46,095 bases of DNA from a virus. A program made the translations under genes and the position numbers. This document shows, one piece after another, positions 16,201 through 24,404 of the stretch. The DNA lies in IMG/VR virus record IMGVR_UViG_3300044971_001141, positions 1 to 46,095 of that record; one strand, written 5' to 3'. Positions within the stretch are counted from its first letter, which is position 1. Every line of letters starts with the position of its first letter. The notes below the pieces were generated by a model. It did no database searches. It was given only the letters and a program-made list of their open reading frames with translations, and was not told the DNA's origin.

Positions 16201-18477
16201 ATGGGCAAATCAGGCATCCTGCTTATCACGGCGGGAAAAGGATCTTATGCAGGGTGGGCAGCCAATATGGCTGCCTCTTTGCGTTATTGGAATCCCGATA
16301 TTCAGATAGCATTGGCGGTGAACGGGCAGGCGGGGCAACTTGCCACGGAGCCGCTATATGATAAGGTGATACCCATACCCGATGAATACTGCACGGGTGA
16401 AGACGGGTACTTTTCACCCGGTAAGCTGAAGCTGCACATGGACTTGCTCACGCCATTTGAACGGACTATGTATCTCGATGTGGACGGGCTTTGCCTTAAA
16501 CCGATTGCACCCCTGTTTGAATTACTGAACGGGCGCAAAGTGGCCAGTCAGGTGGTGAGCGAAACTAAAACAGAAGCCGATTGGTGGCCGTGCAAGTGGA
16601 TGCCGTTTGATTCGGTTAAACGGGTGTACCCTGTTAAAGACGGAGTGATTCAGGAAATCAATTCATCATTCATCTACTTTGAAAAGGGTTCGGAGAAATA
16701 TTTTGAAACCGCCCGTGAGTGCTACATTGATGATTATAAAACGCAATGGGGTAACGCCTTCCCAGATGAGTTAGCTTTCAATGTGGCCGCTAATATCTGC
16801 GGCATTGACCTGAAGATATGGGACGAACCGAAAGCCGAATCCCCGGTATCATTCAAAGGGGATGCAAAGGAATACTTTGTCGGGCTTTTCGGGGGGCTGA
16901 ACAGCGGCGGGATTAAGCCTATGAAGGTTTATGAGCAGGCAATCCGCAGGCCGTATCTTTCCGTGATGGGTACATTCAGCCCGCATAAGCCGCACATCCT
17001 GATGAAACAAAAGTTTATCATGAACGGCCAGGTAAAGATGGGAAGTCAGCCGAAAGAGCCAAGGCCGTACATAACCTATGAAGTAAAGACAGGGCAAACT
17101 GCAAAAATAAAAACTGAATATAAAATAGGAATAGGCATAACCACGCACAACCGAAACGCCAATGCGGAAAAATGCCTGAAAGAAATTAACAGGTTCACGC
17201 CGAAAGGCGCAAAGGTTGTAGTCGTTGATGATGCATCGACGGTGCCATTCAAAGGCGCAACATTCAGGTTTAACCATAACGTAGGGATAGCGGCGGCAAA
17301 GAACAAGTGCATGGAGTTACTTGATGACTGCGATTATGTTTTCCTGTTTGATGACGATACGTGGCCGAAGTCCGAAAAGTGGTGGCTGCCCTATATCAAT
17401 TCGGGAGTGCATCACCTTTCATTTACCTTTGACAAACTGGCCAACGGGATGCCGAACGGCAACGGAGTATTCCGCAGGGACGGGGATGTGAAATACCATT
17501 ACAACCCATGCGGATGCGTGCTGTTTTTTACCCGTGAGTGCATTGAGAAGGTCGGCGGGTTTAATATCGGATTCGGAAAGTACGGGAATGAACACCTTGA
17601 TTTATCCGTCCGTGTCTATAACGCAGGGCTTATTGCCCATCCCTTTATGGATGTGGAAGGTTCGCTCGGTCTGTTTCAGTCACTCGATTACCTTCAGCGC
17701 ACGAAATCAAGCGTGGCCAGACGGGAAGTAAACCAAACCAAACCGCTGATTGGCAAGTCGGGAAAACTGGAATACAAAACGGGCGGTGAGCCGTTCACGG
17801 TGGTGGGCAGTTACTTCACCTACCAACCTGATCCGCAGAGGGGCGTGAACTGGAAACCCGATTACAATGCGGTCAAAAACTGGATTCATTCGGTTACGGA
17901 CTGCGGCGGTCAGATCATTCTTCTGCATGACTGTTTCGATACTTACCCGCATACAGAGGGAGTGAAGTTTGTAAAAGTTGAACCGCTCAAAGGTTATTCA
18001 CCTGGGCAATGTCGGTTTATGCTTTATGCGGAAATGATACAACAGCACGTTGAAACCGACGTGGTGTTTTTTACTGACTGCACCGATGTGATATGCCTGA
18101 AAACACCGCAGACCGAAAGCGGAGTGATATATGCAGGAGATGAACACGGGCAGGCGGTCAGTTGTAAGTGGATGGCCGATACCCACAATTCAATACTGAA
18201 GATACCGGACTACATTGATTTTATGAAGTCGGTCAAAGATATGCCGCTGCTTAATGCGGGAATAGTCGGCGGGCGTAAAGAAACGGTCATGCCGTTTATT
18301 TGTAAGATTTCGGAGTACGCAGTTGAATACGGCAAGACTGAAAAGCCTGTTGACATGGGCATATTGAACTATGTGGCATATAAATATTTCGCCAAGCAGA
18401 TTAAGCACGGCGCACCTGTCAACACGCGATTCAAACACTTTGAAAAAGTAAACGGAATATGGTTTCAACACAAGTAA
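16201..18477 (+). CDS. Three-domain glycosyltransferase
   Basis: 758 aa with three nucleotide-sugar transferase-like domains. Domain 1 (about 1-280, GT8-like) begins GILLITAGKGSYAGWAANM and has the metal motif YLDVDGLC near residue 90. Domain 2 (about 305-500, GT2-like) has IGIGITTHNRN, VVVVDDAS, NVGIAAAKN and FLFDDDTWP near 383. Domain 3 (about 525-758) has VVFFTDCTDVIC near 622 and GIVGGRKE. It probably adds several sugars to a virion protein, DNA or a host polymer. Its place between tail tube and portal is unusual. Confidence 0.82.
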   Translation: MGKSGILLITAGKGSYAGWAANMAASLRYWNPDIQIALAVNGQAGQLATEPLYDKVIPIPDEYCTGEDGYFSPGKLKLHMDLLTPFERTMYLDVDGLCLKPIAPLFELLNGRKVASQVVSETKTEADWWPCKWMPFDSVKRVYPVKDGVIQEINSSFIYFEKGSEKYFETARECYIDDYKTQWGNAFPDELAFNVAANICGIDLKIWDEPKAESPVSFKGDAKEYFVGLFGGLNSGGIKPMKVYEQAIRRPYLSVMGTFSPHKPHILMKQKFIMNGQVKMGSQPKEPRPYITYEVKTGQTAKIKTEYKIGIGITTHNRNANAEKCLKEINRFTPKGAKVVVVDDASTVPFKGATFRFNHNVGIAAAKNKCMELLDDCDYVFLFDDDTWPKSEKWWLPYINSGVHHLSFTFDKLANGMPNGNGVFRRDGDVKYHYNPCGCVLFFTRECIEKVGGFNIGFGKYGNEHLDLSVRVYNAGLIAHPFMDVEGSLGLFQSLDYLQRTKSSVARREVNQTKPLIGKSGKLEYKTGGEPFTVVGSYFTYQPDPQRGVNWKPDYNAVKNWIHSVTDCGGQIILLHDCFDTYPHTEGVKFVKVEPLKGYSPGQCRFMLYAEMIQQHVETDVVFFTDCTDVICLKTPQTESGVIYAGDEHGQAVSCKWMADTHNSILKIPDYIDFMKSVKDMPLLNAGIVGGRKETVMPFICKISEYAVEYGKTEKPVDMGILNYVAYKYFAKQIKHGAPVNTRFKHFEKVNGIWFQHK

Positions 18478-18525
18478 TTGTTATGCACAAAAACACGCAC
18501 GTAAACCGATAAGAAAAAATATCAC

Positions 18526-18533
18526 TAACTTTG
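18526..18533 (+). promoter_or_regulatory. -7 promoter box before portal operon
   Basis: TAACTTTG in a 99-base gap after the glycosyltransferase, 5 bases before the ATG of a 12-codon ORF and 43 before the portal ATG. No TTTG -33 box is apparent. Confidence 0.55.
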
Positions 18534-18538
18534 CCGAT

Positions 18539-18577
18539 ATGAAACTACCCGGAGGCTGCGGCTGCGGCAAAAAATAA
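18539..18577 (+). CDS. 12-residue CGCG peptide ORF
   Basis: Reads MKLPGGCGCGKK then TAA; the stop overlaps the portal ATG (TAATG). It sits right after a promoter box, so it would be the first codons translated on that mRNA. It could be a coupling leader peptide for the portal, or a real micro-protein with a CxC metal-binding pair. Too short to prove from sequence. Confidence 0.4.
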   Translation: MKLPGGCGCGKK

Positions 18578-20385
18578 TGACCGAAGATATACTCAGTATA
18601 GCAACCACCGCCGCCGTCAAACTGAAAGGCGGGGTTAAAACATTGGGCGGGTACGATTCCCGAACCAAATGGAAGGATTGGGAGAAGTCAATTCCGGACA
18701 TTAACCCGATTTATCGGCAAACTTTGATGCACCACCATGAGGTGTCCGTTCACGCTCAGAAAGGCGTTTTCCCTTATAAGCTATTGCAGACAAAAGCCCC
18801 GAACCAAAGCCCTGAAGAATGGGAATATCAGATGGGGCTGTACGAACCCTATACCCGTTCGGCATGGGGCAGGGCATTGAACCGCACCAAGATAATCGCG
18901 AACAAGCAGAACTATTCCATTAAGGGGTGGGATGAAGAACAGGCGCAATACTTCTACGAAGATTACCCGTTGTATCACTCTTTGGAATCGTGGTTCTTTG
19001 ACATTGTGCGGGAGCAGAAAATCAACTACCCGAACCGATTACTGATAATTGAGCCGTGGTATATACCGGGGCGCACAAATGAAGAAGGGGTTTTCATCCC
19101 TGACCAGAGCGTGCCGATTAGCCCTGTGGCGCGGATAGTGGCAGAGGAAAACGTAATCGCATACCGAGAAAACGAATACAGTCTGATTCTCGAAGGTAAG
19201 CATAACGACTGGCCATCGTTCAAACTATTTGACCGCACGGCAATCTACTCGGTTATAGCGGTAAAAACTGATAAGGATAACAAACCGATTTACGAGGCGG
19301 TTCCTTACTACGTGCATAATTGGGGCTACGTTCCCGCACGTAAGTTAGCCGGTAAACCTACCGAAATCGAGGGGGAAATATTCTACGAGTCACCTTTTAG
19401 CGAGGCAATCCCGGAACTGAACGGCGTGGTGCGGATGTCCAGTAACCTTGACATGAGTACCAATACCAACCTATTCCCGGTACGCATTCAGAGAATAGAT
19501 GAGTGTACGTTCAGGAATGAGCATGGGTTCTGCCAATCAGGTAGGATATGGGCAATAGACGAACACGGGGGCGGCCATTGGAATACCTGCCCATCCTGCA
19601 ACGGAACGGGCAAAGCTAACCGGTACAGCCCAACGGGAGTTATTGAAATCCCGATGAAAGATAACACGGGAGCGGATGTAGGTGTAAATGACATCGTAAA
19701 TTTTGTATCTCCTGAAATCGGGGCTTTGGAGTTCGTGGACAAACGAATCGCGGCCAAACTGGAAAACGCCTTTGCCTTCCTTTTTAAGACCAGCGACAAA
19801 GTTCAGAACACGGCATCGGGGGCGGTACTTGAAAAGGAGGAGTTTCACTCGTTCATACTTCAGCTTTCAAACGAACTTTTCGACCTTATGGAGTTCGCTT
19901 TTGAAGCGGTCGGTTTCATGCGTTACATGGATGCGTTCGTAATGCCTTCCATATCCCGCCCGACTTCATTCCAATTTAGGGACAGCGAAGAAATTACCGC
20001 TGAAATCAACACGGCAAAAAATGCCAATATGCCTGCCAGCTATCTGAAGCAACTGATTGAGCAATCCACGGCAACGCGATTCAATTCAGATGATATGGCC
20101 GAGCGCGAAATCATGGCACAGATGGAACTTGACCCGCTTTGGTCAAAGACTGACTTGGAACTTCGGGCATTCATCAATGTAACGGTATCACCGGTAGATG
20201 CAATCATTCACCAACAATTCACCACGATAATCGAAATGCTTGACGGCACGGTTCCAAACTTCTGGGAACTGACACGCGGTGAACAGGCGGCATTGATATA
20301 TGCGGAGGGTAAAAAGATATATGACCGCATGAAAGCGGAAACAGGCCAAGGCCAGTTAAGTGCTGCGGCCATTCTCGGAGGGTAA
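18577..20385 (+). CDS. Putative portal protein with zinc-finger-like insert
   Basis: 602 aa, the size and place (just before scaffold and capsid) of a portal, the dodecameric ring through which DNA passes. It has helical N- and C-terminal parts and a C-terminal stretch with repeated FLFKTSDKVQNTASGAVLEK and NANMPASYLKQLIEQ as in portal crowns. At about residues 309-345 it has Cys residues leading to CPSCNGTGKANRYSP, a DnaJ-type CxxCxGxG element that probably binds zinc. The portal call rests on context more than on motif. Confidence 0.7.
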   Translation: MTEDILSIATTAAVKLKGGVKTLGGYDSRTKWKDWEKSIPDINPIYRQTLMHHHEVSVHAQKGVFPYKLLQTKAPNQSPEEWEYQMGLYEPYTRSAWGRALNRTKIIANKQNYSIKGWDEEQAQYFYEDYPLYHSLESWFFDIVREQKINYPNRLLIIEPWYIPGRTNEEGVFIPDQSVPISPVARIVAEENVIAYRENEYSLILEGKHNDWPSFKLFDRTAIYSVIAVKTDKDNKPIYEAVPYYVHNWGYVPARKLAGKPTEIEGEIFYESPFSEAIPELNGVVRMSSNLDMSTNTNLFPVRIQRIDECTFRNEHGFCQSGRIWAIDEHGGGHWNTCPSCNGTGKANRYSPTGVIEIPMKDNTGADVGVNDIVNFVSPEIGALEFVDKRIAAKLENAFAFLFKTSDKVQNTASGAVLEKEEFHSFILQLSNELFDLMEFAFEAVGFMRYMDAFVMPSISRPTSFQFRDSEEITAEINTAKNANMPASYLKQLIEQSTATRFNSDDMAEREIMAQMELDPLWSKTDLELRAFINVTVSPVDAIIHQQFTTIIEMLDGTVPNFWELTRGEQAALIYAEGKKIYDRMKAETGQGQLSAAAILGG

Positions 20386-20401
20386 ACAATAAATCAAGTA
20401 T

Positions 20402-20797
20402 ATGCAGCAAATCGAAGTAATCAAAGTTGCGGCGGCAAAGGTTGAGCGGACTTCGCACAATCCAAACACGCGGGCCATCGGCAAAAAGTTTTTCGTATCG
20501 AAAACTTATGAAACACCGAGCGGCAAAAAGACATTAGGCAGTCAGGGGTGCATGACATTAACCGATTGGGAGATGAAAAACTATCTGCCATACGGACTTA
20601 AACCGAATGATATCAGGCTGAACAAGGCGGCAACGGAATCACTTGAAACCGAAAACGCCAAACTGCTGGCCGAACTGGAAGCACTCAAAGCCAAACTTGC
20701 TGGGGTAAACACTACCGAAGACGCACCAGAAGAATACACGGCTGCTCCGAAGCGTTCACGCCGTAAGCCTGCAACTGAGGAAGGAGGCGAAGCATGA
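20402..20797 (+). CDS. Hypothetical protein with coiled coil (131 aa)
   Basis: N-terminal half is a small globular region with KTLGSQGCMTLTDWEMKNYL. Residues 75-100 form a heptad coiled coil (ESLETENAKLLAELEALKAK) and the C-terminal tail is basic (KRSRRKPATEEG). It overlaps the scaffold-like gene by 4 bases and probably works in head assembly. Confidence 0.6.
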   Translation: MQQIEVIKVAAAKVERTSHNPNTRAIGKKFFVSKTYETPSGKKTLGSQGCMTLTDWEMKNYLPYGLKPNDIRLNKAATESLETENAKLLAELEALKAKLAGVNTTEDAPEEYTAAPKRSRRKPATEEGGEA

Positions 20798-21609
20798 AAC
20801 TGGAAGGAGAATCTTTAGAACTTGCGAAGTCATTACTTCCTGAAATCGACTGGAGCGCAGCCGGTGAAGAAGTGACCCTTGATAAGGTGGCCGAACTTAA
20901 ATCGGTGGCATTGATTACCCGCGAACTTCACAAGAAAGAAGTGGATTCTGTATTCGGCAAAACCATCGGGCCTATCGAAAACGAAATCCGTCCGCTGTTG
21001 GGTGAAGAAGGGAAGGGCAAAATGATTAAGGATATGCTCCCCTTACTTAAAGAGCGGTATTCATCATTTGCATCCCAGGTCGAAGAATTGAAAAGCAAGG
21101 CGGGGGAAGGTAAGGATAAACTGCTTTCCGAATTAACGCAGTACAAAACGCTGGCAGAGCAACAGGAATCCAAGCTGAAAGAGTATCAGGCTAAACTTGA
21201 AGAATCCGAGAAGTCTGCCGAAGCCCGTTTTGAATCCATCCAGTTGAATCATACCTTGACATCCGTGTACGATAAACAACCGTGGACAGATGATGCGGAT
21301 GAGTATGTGAAAAAAGGAATCTGGAATGCCGAAATCGAAGGCCGTTTCAACTTCAAACGGGAAGGCGAAAAGGTACTTGTGTACGATAAGGAAGGCAATA
21401 TCGTTCAGTCAGGCACGGGCCACATGACCGCCGATGAATTATTCCGCAAGACTTTGGAGAAGGCAAGCCGACTGAAGAAGAACGGGGCAACGGGCGCACC
21501 GGCGCAGGCATCTTCAGGTGGATCAGGCAGCGGTAGTAAACTCACTCCGCAACAGGAAGCCCATCTTGCGAAATTAAGAGAACGTGCAGAGAAGATGAAG
21601 TCGCAATAA
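20794..21609 (+). CDS. Putative capsid scaffolding protein (271 aa)
   Basis: Glu/Lys-rich helical protein with a long coiled coil (residues about 90-150, including EQQESKLKEYQAKLEESEKS), a linker of Gly/Ser/Ala (GAPAQASSGGSGSGSK) and a charged C-terminal helix. It stands directly before the major capsid gene. This is the usual form and place of a scaffold, though it is not a proven family match. Confidence 0.7.
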   Translation: MKLEGESLELAKSLLPEIDWSAAGEEVTLDKVAELKSVALITRELHKKEVDSVFGKTIGPIENEIRPLLGEEGKGKMIKDMLPLLKERYSSFASQVEELKSKAGEGKDKLLSELTQYKTLAEQQESKLKEYQAKLEESEKSAEARFESIQLNHTLTSVYDKQPWTDDADEYVKKGIWNAEIEGRFNFKREGEKVLVYDKEGNIVQSGTGHMTADELFRKTLEKASRLKKNGATGAPAQASSGGSGSGSKLTPQQEAHLAKLRERAEKMKSQ

Positions 21610-21614
21610 TTTGC

Positions 21615-21690
21615 TATATTTGCGACGGATTTTCGTCATGTTTTAGGTTTGTTTAGTTGCATGAAGCCCACCTCTTGGTGGGTTTCGTGT
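21615..21690 (+). ncRNA. Promoter-terminator mini-transcript, copy 1 (candidate small RNA)
   Basis: Promoter box TATATTTG (21615-21622) is followed about 50 bases later by a hairpin with a 9-bp stem (21664-21672 / 21677-21685, loop TCTT) and a T-rich tail. The predicted RNA (about 21629-21690) has no ORF. The stretch before the hairpin shares blocks TCxTCATG, AGGTTTG and TTTAGTTGC with 39926-39956 in unit 2, which has the same promoter-to-hairpin design. The hairpin arms differ while pairing is kept. Confidence 0.55.
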
Positions 21691-21700
21691 TTAATAAAAG

Positions 21701-21720
21701 AAGGGGCGCGAAGCCCCTCC
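21701..21720. terminator. GC hairpin, likely minus-strand or bidirectional terminator
   Basis: Stem AGGGGC/GCCCCT (21702-21707 / 21713-21718) with loop GCGAA. On the plus strand it is followed by only a few T; on the minus strand by a T-rich run (TTCTTTTATT). Nothing clearly coding is on the minus strand here. The remainder to 21835 holds no gene I can support. Confidence 0.4.
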
Positions 21721-21835
21721 TTATTGCCGTGTTTCTCAGGGGAAATGTTAACCCGTTTACGCATCTCGCGTAACACCATGCGGCAATTCAATGCACAATA
21801 ATAGGCAGAAAAATACAGACTGCGAAATCTTGACA

Positions 21836-21932
21836 TAACTTTGTCGCATTGTGTCGCGGGACATTAAACCTACCCAAGTGCCGCCGGGCATGAAACGGGA
21901 AAAATTTTATTAACATTTTATTTTAATTCGAT
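21836..21932 (+). promoter_or_regulatory. Major capsid promoter and long 5' leader
   Basis: TAACTTTG at 21836-21843 gives a leader of about 80 bases before the capsid ATG. The last 30 bases are almost only A and T, the kind of leader that gives strong translation in Bacteroidota. The first half is GC-rich and may fold (CGCGGGAC, GCCGCCGGGC). Confidence 0.55.
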
Positions 21933-23024
21933 ATGTCAACTCTTGCATCTTTTATTTCCTGCCCTAACGTGCAGGTAGGCCTCGGAGAAGTATTCTTCGG
22001 ACAGTCCAACTTAAAGTCCTACAATCAAGGCAACATCCTGAAGTTCTTAACTTCACAGACAAACACCGACGGCGTTATGAAAAACACCGTTGCCACAGGA
22101 GGTAAACTGAAAACCGTTGAGGTTGTTTACGGACAGCGTTACACCGTGGACGAAGTAGGTGATTCAGGTATCGTAACCTGCGAAACCGGAACCGTACAAG
22201 GCGAAACTTCCAAGACTTACACGCTTGACCCAGCCGATGGTTCAAACATCAAATGGAGCGTACCTACCGCAGAACTTCGCCGCCGTTGTGAGGCCGATGG
22301 TAACTACATCAACCGCGAAATTTTGAAGGCTATGAACGCCGTAATCGCCGGTGCTGAAAAGAAAACCGCCGACAAACTCGTTCTTAACTTGGGTAACTTC
22401 GCATCCGATGTGGATGCAGGTCAGCCCGCAGGAACTTCCACTTACAAAGAAGCACCAGGTTATGATACTTCAAACCGTCTTTCCTACGCTGCTTACGAAA
22501 TGGTGTCTTACGAAACTATGGCCAACGACTTCATGACCATCCCGGTTGTGTTCGGCGGTGAGTCTTGGTTCAAGTATGCCAAAGCCATCGGTGCTGCCTG
22601 CTGCGGAGATAACGGAGTTGATGCCGGTCTTTACGCTACCAACAACCCTTACCTTTTCTCTTACAGCCGTGAGATTCCTGCCGCTACAGGCGAAACTTCT
22701 TCAGCCGTAGCCCTCGTACCAGGAGCAGTTCAGCTTCTTTGGGCCAACGAGTTCGAGCAAGAGATTCTTCAGTTCGATAACGGATCACTTTTCCAAGGTA
22801 CTTTGTTGTATCCTGACCCTGCCCTCCCCATCACTTTTGACTACCGTGCCGAATACGTTTGCGGCGAAGGCGGCAGCAAAGTATGGAAGTTTGAACTCGC
22901 GCTGAACCACGATGTGGTATTCATGCCTGACGATATGTTCAAAGCCACAGACCGTCTGTTCGGTGTGAATGGTGTGAACGAATATCGCATCTGCGGTTCT
23001 AACGCAACTTGTGAGGTAGGTTAA
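21933..23024 (+). CDS. Major capsid protein (putative)
   Basis: 363 aa, after the scaffold-like gene, with its own promoter, A/T-rich leader and a strong terminator right behind it, as expected for the most abundant virion protein. It begins MSTLASFISCPNVQVGLGEV; central part RRRCEADGNYINREILKAMN and C-terminal AEYVCGEGGSKVWKFELALN suit an HK97-like fold with N-arm and spine helix, but I cannot show the fold from sequence alone. It is Cys-rich for a capsid protein. Confidence 0.75.
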   Translation: MSTLASFISCPNVQVGLGEVFFGQSNLKSYNQGNILKFLTSQTNTDGVMKNTVATGGKLKTVEVVYGQRYTVDEVGDSGIVTCETGTVQGETSKTYTLDPADGSNIKWSVPTAELRRRCEADGNYINREILKAMNAVIAGAEKKTADKLVLNLGNFASDVDAGQPAGTSTYKEAPGYDTSNRLSYAAYEMVSYETMANDFMTIPVVFGGESWFKYAKAIGAACCGDNGVDAGLYATNNPYLFSYSREIPAATGETSSAVALVPGAVQLLWANEFEQEILQFDNGSLFQGTLLYPDPALPITFDYRAEYVCGEGGSKVWKFELALNHDVVFMPDDMFKATDRLFGVNGVNEYRICGSNATCEVG

Positions 23025-23055
23025 TTTAAGGCTTGATTTGCCCTCCATACCCGAA

Positions 23056-23084
23056 GGGGAGGACTTCGGTTCTCCCCTTTTTTT
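23056..23084 (+). terminator. Strong intrinsic terminator after capsid gene
   Basis: 9-bp stem GGGGAGGAC / GTTCTCCCC (one G-U pair) closed by the very stable TTCG loop and followed by seven T. It ends capsid transcription and isolates the downstream promoter. The sequence just before it (ATTTAAGGCTTG) faintly resembles the mini-transcript blocks at 21615 and 39913. Confidence 0.85.
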
Positions 23085-23085
23085 A

Positions 23086-23093
23086 TACCTTTG
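23086..23093 (+). promoter_or_regulatory. -7 promoter box after terminator
   Basis: TACCTTTG starts two bases after the terminator T-run and ends 4 bases before the ATG at 23098, so the following connector and fibre genes are transcribed independently of the capsid mRNA. Confidence 0.6.
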
Positions 23094-23097
23094 ACAC

Positions 23098-24096
23098 ATG
23101 GCTTTGAATTGCATAAAGAATAAAGTATCATACCGCTACGGATGCGAACCGGTTACGGATGCGTTACTGCTTAACGACCTTCCTGGATTCACATTATCCG
23201 ATGCGGAATGGATAACCACAGAGGAAAGGCAGACCGGTACGGATGTGCTGAATGCAGCCATACGCATGGGTGCTGAAAAAGTGGAGGAAGATGTAGCCGC
23301 GTTCCTTTGGCCGTCCGTTACGCCCGTAGATTCGTGGGAGAATAAGACCGTGGGTGATATTGCCGACAATCTTGTAACAAAAACGGGAACGGCAGGCAAG
23401 CTTTGGGGGCAGAGAATAAGACTTGACCAGGCTCCTTACTTATCTTTTTATTTAAATTCGGCGAGGTACTTCCCGACGTCAACAGGAACGGGAACGTTAA
23501 AAGTTGTTAACGTATTGACCGGTGTTGAAATGTACTCGCAGTCAGTAAGTTTCACGGGGCAACAGATAAACACCTTTGAAATTGATAAAGAATTTCGGGT
23601 GGATGGACAGATAATCGACATTGTGGTGGTAATAACCGCCAATACTTCGGTATATGAAATCAATGCATTTAACAGGGGCAACTGCGGAAGCTGCTCAGGT
23701 AGGTATCTGAATACCTATGTATGGGCTGATATGATTCAATACGATTCGAGCGATTTAGTAATCGATAAAAATTTGCGCTCGATTTCACACACTGGCGGGT
23801 TAATATTAAGCTATAACCTGCGCTGCGATATTGCGGACTACATTTGCGGCTTATCGGTAGGGCTGAAACGCGCTGTATGGTATGCGGCTGGTATTGCCTT
23901 AATGGATGAGGTGATAATGGGCAAAAGAATTAACTCGCTGACTACCGTAGATAAGGACGATGCCATATCTTTGCGGGAGCGTTATGTTACCGAGTACGGC
24001 AATATTATGTCAAGAGTCACACAGACGGCCAAGCTGCCGAAGAATCCATGCTTTTTTTGTAATCCCGCTGTAATACCTGTAAACAGAATACCATGA
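23098..24096 (+). CDS. Putative head-tail connector or minor capsid protein (332 aa)
   Basis: Begins MALNCIKNKVSYRYGCEPVT, with a beta-rich middle (LKVVNVLTGVEMYSQSVSFT), a Cys cluster (NRGNCGSCSGRY) and CFFCN near the C terminus. Position right behind the capsid suggests a connector or capsid accessory protein. The Cys pairs may bind metal. No confident family. Confidence 0.6.
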   Translation: MALNCIKNKVSYRYGCEPVTDALLLNDLPGFTLSDAEWITTEERQTGTDVLNAAIRMGAEKVEEDVAAFLWPSVTPVDSWENKTVGDIADNLVTKTGTAGKLWGQRIRLDQAPYLSFYLNSARYFPTSTGTGTLKVVNVLTGVEMYSQSVSFTGQQINTFEIDKEFRVDGQIIDIVVVITANTSVYEINAFNRGNCGSCSGRYLNTYVWADMIQYDSSDLVIDKNLRSISHTGGLILSYNLRCDIADYICGLSVGLKRAVWYAAGIALMDEVIMGKRINSLTTVDKDDAISLRERYVTEYGNIMSRVTQTAKLPKNPCFFCNPAVIPVNRIP

Positions 24097-24404
24097 GCCA
24101 AATACTATACACGGGAGATGATTGGGTAGTTGTCGGTACTTTGAACAACACCACGCTGTCCTATACTCTGACACAAGAGATTGAGGTGAAAGTAATCGTA
24201 AACGGGAGGGCAGTTTTGACCCTGACTAAAACGGGCGGGGATATTATACCTACGATGAACTCATTTCAGTTTCAATATACCGTTGATAAAACGGAAACAG
24301 AGAAGTTCAAATGCGGTACGGTTGCTTTTCAGTTGAGCATAACTGCCAACGGAAACAGGCAGACCAGCACATCGGGTGAAATATTACTCAAAGACAGGAA
24401 ATGA
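24093..24404 (+). CDS. Hypothetical beta-rich protein (103 aa)
   Basis: All-beta pattern (YTGDDWVVVGTLNNTTLSYT, EIEVKVIVNG, GTVAFQLSITANGNRQTST) of an Ig-like or baseplate-fibre adaptor domain. The chain of 4-base overlaps with 23098 and 24401 ties it to the fibre operon. Similar short Ig-like proteins stand before fibre genes in other phages; the precise role is inferred. Confidence 0.6.
   Translation: MSQILYTGDDWVVVGTLNNTTLSYTLTQEIEVKVIVNGRAVLTLTKTGGDIIPTMNSFQFQYTVDKTETEKFKCGTVAFQLSITANGNRQTSTSGEILLKDRK

Noticed and set aside
21636-21836. Minus-strand ORF before the capsid gene (66 aa)
   Set aside because: It runs through both terminator hairpins and has no good promoter box (TATTATTG, TATTTTTC only).
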